A stretch of 64,000 bases of DNA from WHSW01 sp963828755. GTDB taxonomy: Bacteria > Actinomycetota > Thermoleophilia > Solirubrobacterales > 70-9. The notes beneath the pieces are model-generated. The model was not told where the DNA came from. It saw only the letters and a list, made by a program, of their open reading frames with translations, and did not search any database. Both the position numbers and the translations under genes were made by a program. Each line of letters starts with the position of its first letter. Position 1 is the first letter of the stretch. Below are positions 62,770-64,000 of the stretch, one piece after another. Location of the stretch: the NCBI GenBank assembly GCA_963828755.1, contig CAWHFY010000021.1, forward strand, positions 45,347 to 109,346. The letters run 5' to 3'.

Positions 62770-64000
62770 ATGGAAAAAGAGGCCATCCGCGGGATCCGAT
62801 GGACGATGCTCGGCTACGGGGCGACGCGGCTGTGGTCGCTAGTCACGAACCTCGTGCTCGCGCGATTACTGGTGCCGAGCGATTTCGGGCTGATCGCCTT
62901 CAGTTCGCTGGTGATTGCCGGGGTGGTCCTCGTCGGGGGCCTCGGGTTGGGAAGCGCGGTTGTCATCCGGCAGGATCTCCGAAGGTCCGATCTGAGGACG
63001 GCCTTCTCGCTGATGATCGGCGCCTTCTTGATGTGCGCCGTCGTCATCGCGGCGCTCGCGCCGGTCGCGGCCGACCTTCTGAACGACCCTCGCGCCACGG
63101 ATGCCCTTCGGGCACTCGCCATTCCGGTGCTCTTCGGAGGCGTGACCTTGTTCTACGCCTCCGTGATGCAGCGGGAGCTCAAGTTCCCGCGCCAGTTCCT
63201 GTCCATGACAACGCTGGTAGTGGTGATTGCCGGGACAGCAATCCCGTTGGCGGCCGCGGGCGCTGGCGTCTGGAGTCTTGTGATCGGTCAAATTGCCGGA
63301 GCCGTCGCGTACACGCTAGTACTCATTCTTCTCGCCCCTTATCGGGTGCGGGTTGGGTGGGATCCGGCGGCGGCGAGGACGTTGTTGGGGACCGGGTGGG
63401 GATTCGTGCTCCAGGGCGGGTTCTCCTTCGTTGAGCAGAATGCGGACTACGCCGTTGTCGGTACGAGGCTCGGCTCCCAACAGCTAGGCCTGTACTCACT
63501 CGCGTATCGGGTTAGCGAGCTGCCGAGCAACTTCGTCGTCGAGCCGATCGCCCAGGCGACGTTCCCGGGGTTCGCCAGGATGCGGGAACGCTCGGAGGAT
63601 GTCGAGGGGACGTTCTTAACGACGCTGCGTCTCTCGGCCTTGTGCGCGTTCCCTTTGGGACTCATTACGGCGGGTGCAGCGGAGCCGCTGGTGGAGGCGA
63701 TTCTCGGATCGAAGTGGACTGGAATGATCGAACTGCTTCGGATCCTCGGAATATGGGGGAGCATCCGGGTCGTTCAGGCGACGACTGCCTGGTTCGTCAA
63801 CGCTATGGGCTTCGCATCGCGCGTCGGATCGTCGTACGGCGCGATGCTCGTGGTAAGCCTTCCGCTGCTGGTGTTGGCAGCCATCCTCTGGGACACGGAG
63901 GGGGTGGCGTGGGTGATGGTCGGAAGCGTGATGACGATGGCGGTGATCGTCGCGAGGATTGCCGCCGCCCAGCTCGCGATTCCGGTGCGGCGCCAATACC
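62770..64000 (+). CDS. Wzx-like oligosaccharide flippase (MOP superfamily), 3' end outside window
   Basis: 410 codons without a stop from ATG 62770: MEKEAIRGIRWTMLGYGATRL, LARLLVPSDFGLIAFSSLV, GSAVVIRQDLRRSDLRTAF, GVWSLVIGQIAGAVAY, FSFVEQNADYAVVGTRLG, LGLYSLAYRVSELPSNFV, and further helices. This is the polysaccharide-biosynthesis flippase pattern; it moves lipid-linked repeat units across the membrane. The frame is intact here and the 3' end is cut by the window. Confidence 0.92.
   Translation, partial: MEKEAIRGIRWTMLGYGATRLWSLVTNLVLARLLVPSDFGLIAFSSLVIAGVVLVGGLGLGSAVVIRQDLRRSDLRTAFSLMIGAFLMCAVVIAALAPVAADLLNDPRATDALRALAIPVLFGGVTLFYASVMQRELKFPRQFLSMTTLVVVIAGTAIPLAAAGAGVWSLVIGQIAGAVAYTLVLILLAPYRVRVGWDPAAARTLLGTGWGFVLQGGFSFVEQNADYAVVGTRLGSQQLGLYSLAYRVSELPSNFVVEPIAQATFPGFARMRERSEDVEGTFLTTLRLSALCAFPLGLITAGAAEPLVEAILGSKWTGMIELLRILGIWGSIRVVQATTAWFVNAMGFASRVGSSYGAMLVVSLPLLVLAAILWDTEGVAWVMVGSVMTMAVIVARIAAAQLAIPVRRQY

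Overview
The window is high-GC DNA that fits an uncultured actinomycete, most likely class Thermoleophilia (Solirubrobacterales-like). This is inferred from gene content: SnoaL-like proteins starting MSQENVE, a class II ribonucleotide reductase next to nrdR, topA-tmk-holB order with an archaeal-looking topA, a Lrp/AsnC-DUF6421-SDR-threonine aldolase cluster, and many GTG starts with 1-4 nt gene overlaps. No rRNA, CRISPR array or intact insertion sequence was found. Many genes carry one or more single-base frameshifts, after which the conserved frame and catalytic residues resume. They hit housekeeping genes (nrdJ, pgsA, the primary sigma factor), so most are probably sequencing or assembly indels. 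I give such genes as full spans and list the breaks.

Layout. 1-4925: copper locus (multicopper oxidase with metal-binding inserts, small membrane protein, cyclase-YHS fusion, DUF4396 protein, csoR, YraQ-type permease) with two identical, inverted CsoR-type operators. 4922-9986: tautomerase-like protein, secreted proteins, a cyclic-di-AMP riboswitch in front of an M23 peptidase, a lipoprotein with copper-monooxygenase-like ligands, a SnoaL-like gene and its remnant, and a receiver-flavoreductase fusion. 9991-20102: nrdJ-nrdR with putative NrdR boxes, a hemolysin III-like protein, siroheme synthesis, a HAD phosphatase and topA-tmk-holB. 20164-27162: an odd one-pore channel, a presenilin-like GxGD membrane protein, an O-methyltransferase, a DHFR-like protein, a two-component system, gluQ and tRNA-Thr(CGT).

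27171-32647: a divergent arsenic island. arsC-acr3-GAPDH-arsJ run leftward and arsR-arsM run rightward. GAPDH with ArsJ is the known route that exports arsenate as 1-arseno-3-phosphoglycerate; ArsC with Acr3 reduces arsenate and exports arsenite; ArsM methylates. 32774-46398: assorted membrane proteins, a GroES-zinc ribbon fusion, glycosyltransferases, ferritin-like Tat proteins, family 5 uracil-DNA glycosylase, pgsA, folE2, the primary sigma factor, a sulfatase, CsbD, tRNA-Tyr with an abutting PD-(D/E)XK nuclease ORF, and a Lrp/AsnC regulator.

46473-52014: DUF6421, VanZ-like, SDR, threonine aldolase and esterase genes in one rightward run. 52038-59160: an accessory island with small tandem paralogs, a translationally coupled three-gene surface operon, an HhH protein, scars of duplicated neighbours, a tyrosine integrase, a nucleotidyltransferase pair and tRNA-Thr(GGT). 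59175-64000: a surface-polysaccharide cluster (methyltransferase, PIG-L deacetylase, glycosyltransferase, pyruvyl transferase, Wzx-like flippase) running off the right edge.
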